A stretch of DNA of 64,000 nucleotides from Paenibacillus sp. LS1 (GCF_026013365.1 NZ_JAPDOE010000013.1:62001-126000), one strand, 5' to 3'; shown: positions 24,416 through 34,680, counted from the first letter of the stretch. A program made the numbers and translations. The notes: a model not told the origin generated them from the letters alone.

Positions 24416-25005
24416 TCAATGAAGAAGGGCTCCAGGATTAATCCGTGAATACGGAGCAAAGGTGCTGCACATCTTTTTCCTCCAAGGTAAAAAGATGCTT
24501 CTTTCAAACTCGGCATTCCTGTCTGCTACATGAGTAATCATAACACAGGACACATCACCGAAATAGTACAGATTGCTGGAAGACATTCCAGCAGGTTGAG
24601 CATGTGTACAAGGTTATCCAATACAACAGGCTCAATCGTCTACATATTATACCGCGTCGCCAATCGGAAGTAAAGTTTACCCAGATCCGATCACGAACAA
24701 CTGTACCTAAGTATCTTACCCACTACCCTGACAAACTACGCAACAGCTGATAATTTAGATTCATCACCGTACTAAGCTCCATATCCTTAGCAGTTTTCTT
24801 AGTAACACATTAATAAAAAACCAGTTCACTTCACACTTCAGCAACTCACATCAAATTACCTTCCCCAAATACAAATAAAAAAAGCCTCAGGCTTGCCCGT
24901 TGTAGGACAAACCTTGAGACTCCTTAACTCGTACAACACTCTTCCTAGCTCCATACGAGAACTAACTTACACCTAAGATGCAGCTTTCCACGCCCAGCGC
25001 TCCAC
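24416..25005. other. ssrA upstream region
   Basis: It holds the smpB terminator at its right end and the ssrA promoter, which I could not place exactly (a TATGAT lies near 24538-24543 on the minus strand). A short frame with GGAGG, encoding MCSTFAPYSRI, lies about 40 bases before the tmRNA 5' end and may be fortuitous. Confidence 0.4.
24881..24921 (-). terminator. Terminator of smpB
   Basis: GTCTCAAGGTTTGTCC pairs with GGGCAAGCCTGAGGC (with G-U pairs) and is followed by TTTTTTTATTTG on the minus strand. Confidence 0.88.
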
Positions 25006-25488
25006 TTAACGCGCAACCTTCTGCTTCTCGCGCAGTACCCGTTGGATATCACGTTGAGCATCGCGCTTCGCGGCAGTCTCCCGTTTATCATACTGTTTCT
25101 TACCTTTACCCAGTCCGAGCAAAAGCTTCGCATAACCGTTGCGGATATAGATCTTCAGCGGCACTATGCTGTATCCGTCCTGTTTCGACAGCCCGAGCAG
25201 CTTGTGAATCTGCACTTTATGCATCAGCAACTTGCGCGTGCGTGTTGGATCGAGCGGATTATTTCGGTTCCCTTGTTCAAAAGGACTAATATGCATATTG
25301 TGAATATGAATCTCACCGTTACGAATCGTGGCAAATGCATCACCAATATTCGCACGGCCGTTGCGAAGAGATTTGATCTCCGTTCCGGTAAGCACCATGC
25401 CCGCTTCATACGTATCTTCAATGAAGTAGTCATGGGAAGCCTTTTTATTCTGTGCGAGCACTTTACTCTGTCCATCATTCTTGCCCAT
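25006..25488 (-). CDS. smpB: SsrA-binding protein SmpB
   Basis: 160 residues, normal length. The RNA-binding barrel shows HDYFIEDTYEAGMVLTGTEIKSLR and the C-terminal tail KKQYDKRETAAKRDAQRDIQRVLREKQKVAR that reaches into the decoding site. GGAGTGAGG is just before the ATG at 25488; the upstream extension is not SmpB-like. It delivers alanyl-tmRNA to stalled ribosomes. The order rnr-smpB-ssrA is standard in Bacillota. Confidence 0.97.
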   Translation of the reverse strand: MGKNDGQSKVLAQNKKASHDYFIEDTYEAGMVLTGTEIKSLRNGRANIGDAFATIRNGEIHIHNMHISPFEQGNRNNPLDPTRTRKLLMHKVQIHKLLGLSKQDGYSIVPLKIYIRNGYAKLLLGLGKGKKQYDKRETAAKRDAQRDIQRVLREKQKVAR

Positions 25489-25749
25489 GTCCTCACTCCT
25501 TCTCCGTAAAATAAGCCGGTACCATGCTCTATAGCAGCGCACCCAATGTTGCACCAAGGTACCACGTGCCAGACCTTAATTGTAGCAAGTACGGCTGTTA
25601 AAATCAAGAAAGAGGCGACCTCTGCCGCCCCTCCTCATTACACCACTTTCAGACTGTGCGAAACAACATACACCTGAAGTGACTATCTCACTAACACTTA
25701 ACTTGGAGGAACTAATTGCAGTCCAGTTCTCCAAGTGACTGTAGCGTTA

Positions 25750-28539
25750 TTATTTTTTCTTTTTCCGTACAAAAGCTGCCGTGCCGTTACCAGCTGCACC
25801 TTTGCTTTTCTTCCGCTTGCGTCGTGGTGCTCCGCCTTCCTGAGCACCCCCAGGAGTTGCGTTTTCTCCGATAAATACGCCGCTCGGTGAAGTGTTCTTG
25901 CGTCCACTTCCGCCTTTGCCACCTTTACCGCCGCCCTTGCCGGACTTGAAGCTTCCTTCACTACGACCGCTGCCGCTGTTCAGGCCACTTCCTTGTCCAC
26001 TCGTTGAACCACTATCCGATCCACCCGATGTAGAGCTATAGCCACCTTTACCTGAGCCAAAACCAAAGCTCACCGCGCCTTTGCCCCGACCAGTTGATCC
26101 GCCAGCATCACCAGCACGACGCTCACCTTTAGGCTTGCCGCCGCCTTTACCTGCGTAGCCACCGGATGAGCCTGCGCCTGCACTCGCTGCTCCACTGCGA
26201 CCGCCACGTCCACCTTTGCTGCTCTCTTCCGTTGATCTGCCACCACGGTTGGCTCCAGCAGCGGATGAGCCGCCTTTGCCGCCACGCGAACCGCTGAATC
26301 CACCTGGTCCACCCTTGGCACCGCCGCGTCCGCCGCCGCTACCTGGACGTCCACCTTTACCGCCACGTCCGCCACCGAAGCCACCAGGACGTTCACCACG
26401 AGGTTTCATATCCACCATTTCAAAATCAATCGTATACTCTTCCATGCTTACACGTGCCACACGAATCTTCACTTCATCACCGATGCGGAAGACTTTCGAG
26501 GTACGTTCACCAATCAGAGCCATGTGCTGATCGTCAAAATGGTAATAGTCGTCCGTGAGGGCGCTCAGGCGAATCAGACCTTCAACCGTGTTCTCCAGTT
26601 CAATGAACATACCGAAGCTGGTCACACTGCTGATCATGCCTTCGAACTCTTCGCCTACTTTATCGAGCATATACTCAGCTTTCTTCATCTTCTCTGTATC
26701 CCGTTCAGCTTCTACCGCTACACGCTCACGTTCCGAAGACTGCTGCGCAATATCGGACATCCGTGCTGCCAAATACTCCTGACGGTTCTCTGGCAAAGCA
26801 CCATTATTCTCAATCACTTCGCGAATCACCCGGTGAATGACGAGATCGGGATAACGACGAATTGGAGACGTAAAGTGACTATAAAATTCTGCCGCCAGGC
26901 CAAAGTGACCCGACATTTCGGAATCATACTTCGCCTGTTTCATGGAACGCAGCATCATCGTACTAATCACGGTTTGTTCTTTTGTTTCTTTGATATCCTC
27001 AAGCAACGATTGAAGTGCCCGTGGATGAATTGCGTTGCCACGTCCTTTGACTTGGTGTCCGAAATTCGCCGCAAAGGCGAGGAAATTTTGCAGTTTTTCC
27101 TGGTCCGGGTCTTCGTGCACACGATAGATGAACGGAACCTTCAACCAGTGGAAATGCTCTGCCACTGTTTCGTTGGCTGCCAACATGAACTCCTCAATGA
27201 TTTGCTCCGCAATCGAACGCTCCCGTTTCACGATATCCACCGGTTTGCATTCTGCGTCCACAATGATTTTGGATTCTTCAAAGTCAAAGTCAACCGCACC
27301 ACGGCGCATACGCATAGCACGCAGCTTCAAGGCGATCTCTTTCATCAGATGGAAATCGTCCACCAGATCCTTATAACGCTCGAGCAATTCTGGCTCTTCA
27401 CCTTCAAGGATTTTGCGAACGTTGGAATACGTCATCCGCTCTTTGGTTTTGATTACACTCGTGAAAATATCATGTTTCACAACCTTCATCTGGTCGTTAA
27501 ACTCCATCTCACAAGACAAAGTCAAGCGGTCTACTTGTGGGTTCAAACTACAGATCCCGTTGGACAGACGCTGTGGCAACATTGGAATAACCCGGTCTAC
27601 CAAATACACACTGCATCCGCGATTATAAGCTTCCTGATCCAGCTTGGAATTCTCCTGTACATAATAGCCAACATCGGCAATATGAACACCCAGACGGTAG
27701 TTCCCGTTAGGCAGCTTCTCTACGTTAACAGCGTCATCCAGATCCTTGGCATCTTCGCCATCAATCGTAACAATGTTAAGTCCACGCAGATCACGGCGCC
27801 CCTGTTGTACAATCTCTTCATCCGTGATGGAGTCTGGTGCTTTCTCCGCCTCTTCTACCACTTCATCCGGGAAAGCTTCAGGCAGCTGATGCTTGCGAAT
27901 AACGGACAAAATATCAATACCCGGCTCATCCTTGTGACCGAGAATCTCGATCACTTCACCCTCAGCTGCGGCACGACCCTCTGGGTAGCTAACGATCTTT
28001 GCTACGACCTTCTGTCCATCAACAGCCCCTGCAAAGTTAGTACGTGGGATGAAAATATCGCGATTAATCCGTTTGTCATCGGGAATGACGAAGCCGTACA
28101 CTTCATGGCTTTGGAATACACCAACCACTTGTGTCACAGCGCGAGTAACAATACGAACGATCTCACCCTCCAGGCGACCTCCAGAAGGTCCTTGCGATGT
28201 TACTTTAACCAATACCGTGTCACCATTCATCGCACTCTTCATATCATTGGCGTGAATATACACATCCGGGTGCTCCCGATCCTCAGGAATGAGGAAAGCA
28301 AACCCTTTGGCGTGAGCTTGTAAACGTCCACGTACCAAATCCATGCGCTCTGGCATACCATAGCGATTGTTACGGGTCAACAAAACTTTACCGGATTCCT
28401 CCAGCGTATTAAGCATAATCAAAAAGGCTTTGAAATCAGCTGCATCTTCGATCCCGAAGTGCTGTTCCAACTCCTGATAAGTCATCGGTTTATAAGCGGT
28501 TTCCCGCATGAAGTCGAGCAATTGTTGTTCTGTTATCAT
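25750..28539 (-). CDS. rnr: Ribonuclease R with a very long Gly/Ser/Lys-rich tail
   Basis: 929 residues from the ATG at 28539 (GAGGTG 9 bases upstream; 51 more N-terminal codons are open but lack a ribosome site). It has an N-terminal HTH (ITEQQLLDFMRE), cold-shock domains, the RNB catalytic domain (TIDGEDAKDLDDAVN and HIADVGYYV with the Mg-binding Asp), and an S1 domain near 640-710. The last ~219 residues are low-complexity G, S, R and K, about 23% of the protein and much longer than the basic tails usual in RNase R. It degrades structured RNA 3'-5' and acts with trans-translation, agreeing with smpB and ssrA next to it. Confidence 0.96.
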   Translation of the reverse strand: MITEQQLLDFMRETAYKPMTYQELEQHFGIEDAADFKAFLIMLNTLEESGKVLLTRNNRYGMPERMDLVRGRLQAHAKGFAFLIPEDREHPDVYIHANDMKSAMNGDTVLVKVTSQGPSGGRLEGEIVRIVTRAVTQVVGVFQSHEVYGFVIPDDKRINRDIFIPRTNFAGAVDGQKVVAKIVSYPEGRAAAEGEVIEILGHKDEPGIDILSVIRKHQLPEAFPDEVVEEAEKAPDSITDEEIVQQGRRDLRGLNIVTIDGEDAKDLDDAVNVEKLPNGNYRLGVHIADVGYYVQENSKLDQEAYNRGCSVYLVDRVIPMLPQRLSNGICSLNPQVDRLTLSCEMEFNDQMKVVKHDIFTSVIKTKERMTYSNVRKILEGEEPELLERYKDLVDDFHLMKEIALKLRAMRMRRGAVDFDFEESKIIVDAECKPVDIVKRERSIAEQIIEEFMLAANETVAEHFHWLKVPFIYRVHEDPDQEKLQNFLAFAANFGHQVKGRGNAIHPRALQSLLEDIKETKEQTVISTMMLRSMKQAKYDSEMSGHFGLAAEFYSHFTSPIRRYPDLVIHRVIREVIENNGALPENRQEYLAARMSDIAQQSSERERVAVEAERDTEKMKKAEYMLDKVGEEFEGMISSVTSFGMFIELENTVEGLIRLSALTDDYYHFDDQHMALIGERTSKVFRIGDEVKIRVARVSMEEYTIDFEMVDMKPRGERPGGFGGGRGGKGGRPGSGGGRGGAKGGPGGFSGSRGGKGGSSAAGANRGGRSTEESSKGGRGGRSGAASAGAGSSGGYAGKGGGKPKGERRAGDAGGSTGRGKGAVSFGFGSGKGGYSSTSGGSDSGSTSGQGSGLNSGSGRSEGSFKSGKGGGKGGKGGSGRKNTSPSGVFIGENATPGGAQEGGAPRRKRKKSKGAAGNGTAAFVRKKKK

Positions 28540-29092
28540 TAATATATTCACCTCGGGAAACATAAAAGTGTAATCAAGTCTCATCTCTTTATGTATCGGA
28601 ATCCTTACCGTTTTCATGCAATACCATGTCACTGTCGTGAAGAGTGTAGTCGTGAACCATACTATCTCATACCCTAGTATACACGAATTCAATCCGGCCC
28701 ATCCGTACCTCGCAAAAAAACCACAGTTGCCGGGCGCTCCTCTAAAGTCACGCTTTCACGTATCTCTACAGACATTTTATGCGATACAAGTGCTGTACGC
28801 ATCTATAAAACGACCATATCCGAAAATATTTGTACACATGACATTCATTATAAGGAGTAAGTTCGCGTAACGAATAAGCGAGGGACATACCATACATGAT
28901 AGGGGTGTGTTGCACACTAAGGAAGGAAAACCGAACAGAAGTGAGAAGAAGACCGAAATCATGGAGTCTATATATCGTTGGAAAAGTTTGGACGCGTAAG
29001 AATTTATTAAAAAACCCCCGTTTCTTCACGAAACGAAGGTTCATCAATTAAGCCATTAGCTTAAGCTATTCATTGCACAGCGGATCCAAATC
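28540..29092. other. rnr-secG intergenic region
   Basis: About 550 bases. It contains the secG terminator at its right end and must hold the rnr promoter. The carboxylesterase gene that often sits here in Bacillus is absent; I see no coding frame worth calling. Confidence 0.5.
29009..29041 (-). terminator. Terminator of secG
   Basis: CGTTTC pairs with GAAACG and the flanking AACC with GGTT, followed by a T run on the minus strand. Confidence 0.7.
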
Positions 29093-29326
29093 TTATTTGG
29101 AAACAACCGTAACAACAATAGACAAAATCATAAATCCTGCACCCAGTACCACCGTTGCACGTTGCAGGAAGAGATCCAATCCGCGCGCTTTCGTTTTACC
29201 GAAAAGATGTTCCGCACCACCGGAGATGGCACCCGCCAAACCAGCGCTTTTCCCGTGCTGCAGCAATACTACAGTGATTAGACCGATCGAGAAGACAACG
29301 AGCAGCAATTTCAAAGCAATATCCAT
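29093..29326 (-). CDS. secG: Preprotein translocase subunit SecG
   Basis: 77 residues from the ATG at 29326 (AGGAGG 8 bases upstream). Two membrane segments (about 3-24 and 52-74) flank a glycine-rich cytoplasmic loop with GLAGAISGGAEHLFGKTKARG, the SecG signature. It is the accessory subunit of the SecYEG channel. It lies between eno and rnr, as is usual in Bacillota. Confidence 0.95.
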   Translation of the reverse strand: MDIALKLLLVVFSIGLITVVLLQHGKSAGLAGAISGGAEHLFGKTKARGLDLFLQRATVVLGAGFMILSIVVTVVSK

Positions 29327-29492
29327 TCTTTCCACCTCCTACCCATGTGGGCATAACATCTCACCATAAAAACAGTTACTTTAATTGTAACATAGCTATT
29401 GTTGTGATACAAGTAGTGCAATTCATGCAATTCCCCAAATTTCACCATCTACGTGATCTGCACGATATACCATTACTCTGTTTCAATAAAAA

Positions 29493-29518
29493 AGACAAGC
29501 CGGTTACCCGGCTTGTCC
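29493..29518 (-). terminator. Terminator of eno and the glycolytic operon
   Basis: GACAAGCCGGG pairs with CCGGCTTGTC and is followed by TTTTTTATTG on the minus strand, about 20 bases past the eno stop. Confidence 0.93.
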
Positions 29519-29538
29519 GTGAAAGCTGGATATCCAGC

Positions 29539-30825
29539 TTATTTTTTAAGGTTGTAGAATCCTTTAAGACCATTGTATTGAGCCAATTCACCCAGTTGAT
29601 CTTCAATGCGAAGCAATTGGTTGTATTTTGCAATACGGTCTGTACGGGAAGGAGCACCCGTTTTGATTTGACCCGCGTTAGTTGCAACAGCGATGTCAGC
29701 GATTGTGCTGTCTTCGGACTCACCGGAACGGTGGGAGATTACAGCTGTGTATCCTGCACGTTTAGCCATTTCGATTGCATCGAATGTTTCAGTCAATGTA
29801 CCGATTTGGTTAACTTTGATCAGGATGGAGTTACCGATACCTTCGTCGATACCTCTACCCAGACGCTCAGTGTTCGTTACGAACAAGTCATCACCAACGA
29901 GTTGTACTTTGTCTCCCAATTTCTCAGTGAGCAATTTCCAACCATCCCAGTCATCTTCGGACATACCGTCTTCGATTGTGATGATTGGGTATTTCTCAAC
30001 CCATGAAGCCAGAAGGTCAACATACTCAGCGGAAGTGTAAGATTTACCTTCGCCAGCAAGTGTGTACTTACCATCTTTGTAGAACTCAGTGGAAGCAACG
30101 TCCATACCCAGGAATACGTCAACGCCTGGTTTGTAACCTGCTTTTTCAATAGCTTCGATGATTGTAGTGATTGCTTCTTCGTTCGAACCAAGGTTTGGTG
30201 CGAAACCACCTTCGTCACCTACAGCTGTGTTCAAGCCTTTGGAGCTCAATACGGATTTCAGGTTGTGGAAGATTTCCGCACCTACGCGAAGAGCTTCTTT
30301 GAAGCTTGGTGCTCCAACTGGAAGAACCATAAACTCTTGAACGTCGATGTTGTTGTCAGCATGCTCACCACCGTTGATGATGTTCATCATTGGTACTGGC
30401 AGTGCTTTAGCGTTGAATCCACCCAAGTAAACGTACAATGGCAGGTCCAAAGCGTCAGCAGCTGCGCGAGCTACTGCCATGGATACAGCCAGGATTGCGT
30501 TAGCACCCAGTTTACCTTTGTTTGGCGTACCATCCAAAGTAATCATCAATTTGTCGATACCCAGTTGATCCAATGCATCCATACCGATAACTTCTGGAGC
30601 GATTGTTTCGTTTACGTTTTTAACAGCTTGCAGAACGCCTTTACCGAGGTAACGGGATTTGTCACCATCGCGAAGCTCAACTGCTTCGTGGGCACCAGTG
30701 GATGCACCGGATGGAACGATTGCGCGTCCGATTGCGCCGGACTCCAGGTATACTTCAACTTCTACTGTAGGGTTACCGCGGGAGTCGAGGACTTCGCGAG
30801 CGTACACGTCAGAAATAATAGTCAT
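29539..30825 (-). CDS. eno: Enolase
   Basis: 428 residues, normal length. Conserved segments include SGASTGAHEAVELRD, NGGEHADNNIDVQEFMV, VGDEGGFAPN and the signature LIKVNQIGTLTETFDAI followed by SHRSGE. It interconverts 2-phosphoglycerate and phosphoenolpyruvate, and is a usual partner in RNA-degradosome complexes. AGGAGAT precedes the ATG. It ends the cggR-gapA-pgk-tpiA-gpmI-eno cluster; the 239-base gap before it may hold an extra promoter. Codon use is strongly biased, as expected for a highly expressed gene. Confidence 0.98.
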   Translation of the reverse strand: MTIISDVYAREVLDSRGNPTVEVEVYLESGAIGRAIVPSGASTGAHEAVELRDGDKSRYLGKGVLQAVKNVNETIAPEVIGMDALDQLGIDKLMITLDGTPNKGKLGANAILAVSMAVARAAADALDLPLYVYLGGFNAKALPVPMMNIINGGEHADNNIDVQEFMVLPVGAPSFKEALRVGAEIFHNLKSVLSSKGLNTAVGDEGGFAPNLGSNEEAITTIIEAIEKAGYKPGVDVFLGMDVASTEFYKDGKYTLAGEGKSYTSAEYVDLLASWVEKYPIITIEDGMSEDDWDGWKLLTEKLGDKVQLVGDDLFVTNTERLGRGIDEGIGNSILIKVNQIGTLTETFDAIEMAKRAGYTAVISHRSGESEDSTIADIAVATNAGQIKTGAPSRTDRIAKYNQLLRIEDQLGELAQYNGLKGFYNLKK

Positions 30826-31064
30826 TTGTGATAATCTCCTTTATAGTTGGGATTTAATTTTGGGACCAACTTGTGTTTGCCCTTATTTCACTACGTCAGC
30901 AGAATCGTCTTCTGATCACTGTTATCCCCTGATTTCTTTGAACTTATTTTCGTAAGTTGAAATCATGTGATAAAGGCGAGCGCTTCGCTTCTTCAGACTA
31001 TTTCTGCTGCCTTCGTTCAATGTGCAAACGCCAAACCGCCCAATTATATATGTTGTTGCGTAAC

Positions 31065-32609
31065 TTATTTACGGGTAGCGATGACCGATGTACCTGTCAT
31101 CTCAGCCGGTTTAGGCAATTGCATCAGGTCAAGGATTGTTGGCGCGATATCCGCCAGGATTCCGCCTTCACGCAAGGTTACATTTGCATCGGTGACGATA
31201 AATGGAACTGGGTTCGTAGTATGAGCTGTGAACGGACGTCCCTTCTCATCGAACACCATATCCGCGTTACCGTGATCCGCAGTGATCAGTACAACACCGC
31301 CTTTGGCAAGTACTGCATCCACAACACGGCCCATGCACTCATCTGTTACTTCAACCGCTTTGATGGTAGGCTCCAGCATGCCGGAGTGTCCAACCATGTC
31401 AGGGTTAGCAAAGTTCAGAATGATGGCGTCATGTTTGTCTGCTTCGATCTCGCGAACACATGCATCAGCCACTTCATACGCGCTCATCTCCGGTTGCAGG
31501 TCATACGTTGCAACTTTTGGTGAGTTGATCAGTACGCGGGTTTCGCCCGGAAGCTCCACATCACGACCGCCGCTGAAGAAGAAGGTAACGTGCGGGTATT
31601 TCTCCGTTTCTGCAATACGCAGTTGTTTTTTATTGTTCTGTACCAGAACTTCACCCAGCGTGTTGTCGAGGTTTTTCGGCGAATAAGCCACATAACCTTC
31701 AACCGTCTCACTGAACAAAGTCAAGCATACAAAGTGCAAGCCCACTGGGAACTTCGGACCACGATCGAAACCGCGGAAATCCTGGTTCGTGAACACTTGC
31801 GACAACTGGATCGCACGGTCAGGACGGAAGTTGAGGAAGATAACGGAATCGCCGCTCTCTACCAGACCTACCGGCTCACCATCCGCTTTGACGATAACCG
31901 TTGGTTCAACGAATTCATCAAATACGGATTTCTCATACGATTCTTCAACCGCTTTGAGTGGATCAGTGTATTTTGGTCCATCTCCATAAACGATGGCGCG
32001 GTATGATTTCTCAACCCGTTCCCAACGTTTGTCACGGTCCATCGCGTAATAGCGACCTTGAACCGTTGCGATTTTACCTACACCAACTTCTTCAATCTTG
32101 GCGATCAGTTTCTGCATGAAGTCTTTACCACTGTCTGGCATAACATCACGGCCATCCATGAAAGCATGAATATATACATCATTCATTCCTTCTTTTTTAG
32201 CCAGATCCAGCATAGCAAACAGGTGGTCGATGTGACTATGTACGCCGCCATCGGACAACAAGCCGTAGAGATGAAGCTTTTTGCCGCTTTGTTTCGCTTC
32301 GCGAACAGCTTTGACAAGTGTTTCATTGTCGTAGAACTCGCCGTCACGAATGGATTTGGAGATACGGGTCAAATCCTGGTATACGATCCGGCCGGCACCA
32401 ATGTTCAGGTGACCTACCTCGGAATTTCCCATTTGCCCTTCTGGCAAACCTACTGCTTCACCGCAAGCAGTGAGTGTTGTATGTGGGAATTGGCTCATGA
32501 AACGGTCATAGTTCGGTTTTTTGGCTTGCGCTACCGCGTTGCCTTCCACCGTGTTACGCAGACCAAAGCCATCCATGATGATCAGTGCTACAGGTTTTGG
32601 AGCTGTCAT
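31065..32609 (-). CDS. gpmI: 2,3-bisphosphoglycerate-independent phosphoglycerate mutase
   Basis: 514 residues from the ATG at 32609 (GAGGGGG upstream), one base from the tpiA stop. The alkaline-phosphatase-superfamily metal motifs are present: LIIMDGFG near the start, the phosphoserine region MGNSEVGHLNIGAGR, and TADHGNAD near the C-terminus. It converts 3- to 2-phosphoglycerate with manganese. The longer frame upstream overlaps tpiA and is not conserved. Confidence 0.98.
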   Translation of the reverse strand: MTAPKPVALIIMDGFGLRNTVEGNAVAQAKKPNYDRFMSQFPHTTLTACGEAVGLPEGQMGNSEVGHLNIGAGRIVYQDLTRISKSIRDGEFYDNETLVKAVREAKQSGKKLHLYGLLSDGGVHSHIDHLFAMLDLAKKEGMNDVYIHAFMDGRDVMPDSGKDFMQKLIAKIEEVGVGKIATVQGRYYAMDRDKRWERVEKSYRAIVYGDGPKYTDPLKAVEESYEKSVFDEFVEPTVIVKADGEPVGLVESGDSVIFLNFRPDRAIQLSQVFTNQDFRGFDRGPKFPVGLHFVCLTLFSETVEGYVAYSPKNLDNTLGEVLVQNNKKQLRIAETEKYPHVTFFFSGGRDVELPGETRVLINSPKVATYDLQPEMSAYEVADACVREIEADKHDAIILNFANPDMVGHSGMLEPTIKAVEVTDECMGRVVDAVLAKGGVVLITADHGNADMVFDEKGRPFTAHTTNPVPFIVTDANVTLREGGILADIAPTILDLMQLPKPAEMTGTSVIATRK

Positions 32610-32610
32610 C

Positions 32611-33363
32611 TTACTTCGCCCCCTCAACAAGCGCGATGAACGAAGCCGGCTGCAAGCTGGCACCGCCAACAAGCGCGCCGTCGATGTCGCTTTGTCCGAG
32701 GTATTCTGTTACGTTTTCCGGTTTAACACTGCCGCCGTATTGAATACGAACTGCATTCGCTACCGTCTCGTTGTACAGATCCTTCACCAGCGTACGGATG
32801 TAAGCAATAACTTCATTCGCATCTTGGGAAGTGGAGGATTTGCCTGTACCAATCGCCCAGATTGGCTCATAAGCGATAACAACTTGTGCCGCTTGCTCTG
32901 CAGACAGACCTGCAAAAGCAGCTACTGTTTGCACTTTGCATACGTCTTTTGTTTGGTTCGCTTCACGCTCTTCAAGCGTCTCACCAAGGCAGAAGATTGG
33001 AGTCAATCCGTGACGGAATGCTGCATGCAACTTTTTATTGACAGTCTCATCGGTTTCCGCAAAATATTGACGGCGCTCCGAGTGACCAATAATGACGTAA
33101 TCCACACCCAGGTCTTTCAGCATTACGCCGCTGATTTCACCTGTGAATGCACCGTTGTCTTCAAAATGAAGATTTTGTGCACCAATTTTGATGTTTGTGC
33201 CTTTAACGGCTTCTACCAGGGATGGCAGATTTGTAAACGGTGCGCAGATTACAGTCTCCACGCCTTCAACTTCCGCTTTTCCTTTAACTTCCTGAATGAA
33301 GTCATTGGATTCGGAAACCGTTTTGAACATTTTCCAGTTACCTGCGATAATCGGTGTTCTCAT
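32611..33363 (-). CDS. tpiA: Triosephosphate isomerase
   Basis: 250 residues from the ATG at 33363 (AAGGAG 8 bases upstream). MRTPIIAGNWKMFK carries the catalytic Asn and Lys, IIGHSERR the catalytic His, and VIAYEPIWAIGTGK the catalytic Glu. It interconverts dihydroxyacetone phosphate and glyceraldehyde 3-phosphate. It lies between pgk and gpmI with minimal gaps, so it is co-transcribed. Confidence 0.98.
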   Translation of the reverse strand: MRTPIIAGNWKMFKTVSESNDFIQEVKGKAEVEGVETVICAPFTNLPSLVEAVKGTNIKIGAQNLHFEDNGAFTGEISGVMLKDLGVDYVIIGHSERRQYFAETDETVNKKLHAAFRHGLTPIFCLGETLEEREANQTKDVCKVQTVAAFAGLSAEQAAQVVIAYEPIWAIGTGKSSTSQDANEVIAYIRTLVKDLYNETVANAVRIQYGGSVKPENVTEYLGQSDIDGALVGGASLQPASFIALVEGAK

Positions 33364-33396
33364 GGGTTTCAACTCCTTCATGCTATAGACTAAAAC

Positions 33397-34578
33397 TTAC
33401 TTGTCGTTCAATGCCACTACGCCTGGAAGCACTTTGCCTTCCATGAACTCGAGCGATGCACCGCCACCTGTAGAGATGTGGTTCATTTTGTCAGCCAATT
33501 TGAACTTCTCAGCTGCTGCTGCGGAGTCGCCGCCACCAATTACAGTGTAAGCTTCTGTCTCTGCGCAAGCTTCTGCTACTGCACGAGTACCGTGGGAGAA
33601 TGGCTCGATTTCAAATACGCCCATTGGTCCGTTCCATACAACCAATTTGGAGTTTTTGATTACGTCAGCATAGATCTCACGTGTTTTAGGACCGATGTCG
33701 ATGCCTTCCCAATCTGCTGGGATGCCGTCGATGTCAACGATTTGTGTGTTAGCCTTCGCACTGAAATCGTCAGACACTACGATATCTACCGGCAGGTAGA
33801 AGTTTTTGCCCAGTTTTTTCGCTTTTTCGATGAAACCGAGAGCTACATCAAGTTTGGAATCATCCAGCAAGGATTGTCCAATTTCATGTCCTTGTGCTTT
33901 GAAGAACGTGTAAGTCAGACCGCCACCGATGATCACGTTGTCTGCAATGTTCAGCAGGTTGTCGATTACATCGATTTTGTCCTTAACTTTGGATCCGCCG
34001 ATGATAGCTGTGAAAGGACGCTCAGGGTTGGAGATTGCTTTACCCAACACTTCAAGTTCTTTCTCCATCAACAAACCGGACACTGCTGGAAGCAAGTGAG
34101 CGATTCCTTCAGTCGAAGCGTGTGCTCTGTGAGCCGCGCCAAACGCATCGTTAACGAAAACGTCAGCCAGTTCAGCGAATTGTTTTGCGAGTTCTGGATC
34201 ATTTTTCTCTTCGCCTGCATGGAAACGAACGTTTTCAAGCAACAATACGTCGCCGTTGTTCAGTTCAGCGATTTGAGCTTTAACAGCGTCACCAACAGAA
34301 TCGTCAGCTTTAACAACTGTTTTACCAAGCAATTCAGACAAACGCTCAGCTGCTGGAGTCAAACGCAAGGATTCAACCACTTCGCCGTTAGGACGACCCA
34401 TGTGGCTTGCCAAAATGACTTTAGCGCCTTTTTCAATCAAGAAGTTGATTGTAGGAAGCGTTGCACGAATACGTTTGTCATCTGTAATTTTACCATCTTC
34501 GAGCGGCACATTGAAATCTACACGGACAAAAGCCCGTTTTCCTGTCAATTCGATATCGCGTACACTTTTTTTGTTCAT
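33397..34578 (-). CDS. pgk: Phosphoglycerate kinase
   Basis: 393 residues from the ATG at 34578 (GGAGG upstream). RVDFNVPLEDGKI, ASHMGRP, the hinge region and the nucleotide site GGGDSAAAAEKF are all present, so it is a complete two-domain kinase transferring phosphate from 1,3-bisphosphoglycerate to ADP. A terminator lies between it and gapA, so pgk and the genes after it depend on read-through or on a promoter in the gap. Confidence 0.98.
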   Translation of the reverse strand: MNKKSVRDIELTGKRAFVRVDFNVPLEDGKITDDKRIRATLPTINFLIEKGAKVILASHMGRPNGEVVESLRLTPAAERLSELLGKTVVKADDSVGDAVKAQIAELNNGDVLLLENVRFHAGEEKNDPELAKQFAELADVFVNDAFGAAHRAHASTEGIAHLLPAVSGLLMEKELEVLGKAISNPERPFTAIIGGSKVKDKIDVIDNLLNIADNVIIGGGLTYTFFKAQGHEIGQSLLDDSKLDVALGFIEKAKKLGKNFYLPVDIVVSDDFSAKANTQIVDIDGIPADWEGIDIGPKTREIYADVIKNSKLVVWNGPMGVFEIEPFSHGTRAVAEACAETEAYTVIGGGDSAAAAEKFKLADKMNHISTGGGASLEFMEGKVLPGVVALNDK

Positions 34579-34680
34579 CTGTATTTCCTCCGCACCCATG
34601 TATTTGGTGGACCAATCAAGAGCTGAAATCCCTTGTCAACCCTGGTGTTTTTGAGAAATTTGCAAAATGTAGATATATAA

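Noticed and set aside
24232..24516. 94-codon frame across ssrA
   Set aside because: It overlaps the structured tmRNA, which accounts for the conservation there.
26524..28323. 599-codon open frame on the plus strand opposite rnr
   Set aside because: It is the complement of the conserved RNase R catalytic region; no ribosome site or family resemblance.
33478..34626. Long plus-strand frame opposite pgk
   Set aside because: A shadow of the strongly biased codon use of pgk; cysteine- and phenylalanine-rich product without family resemblance.
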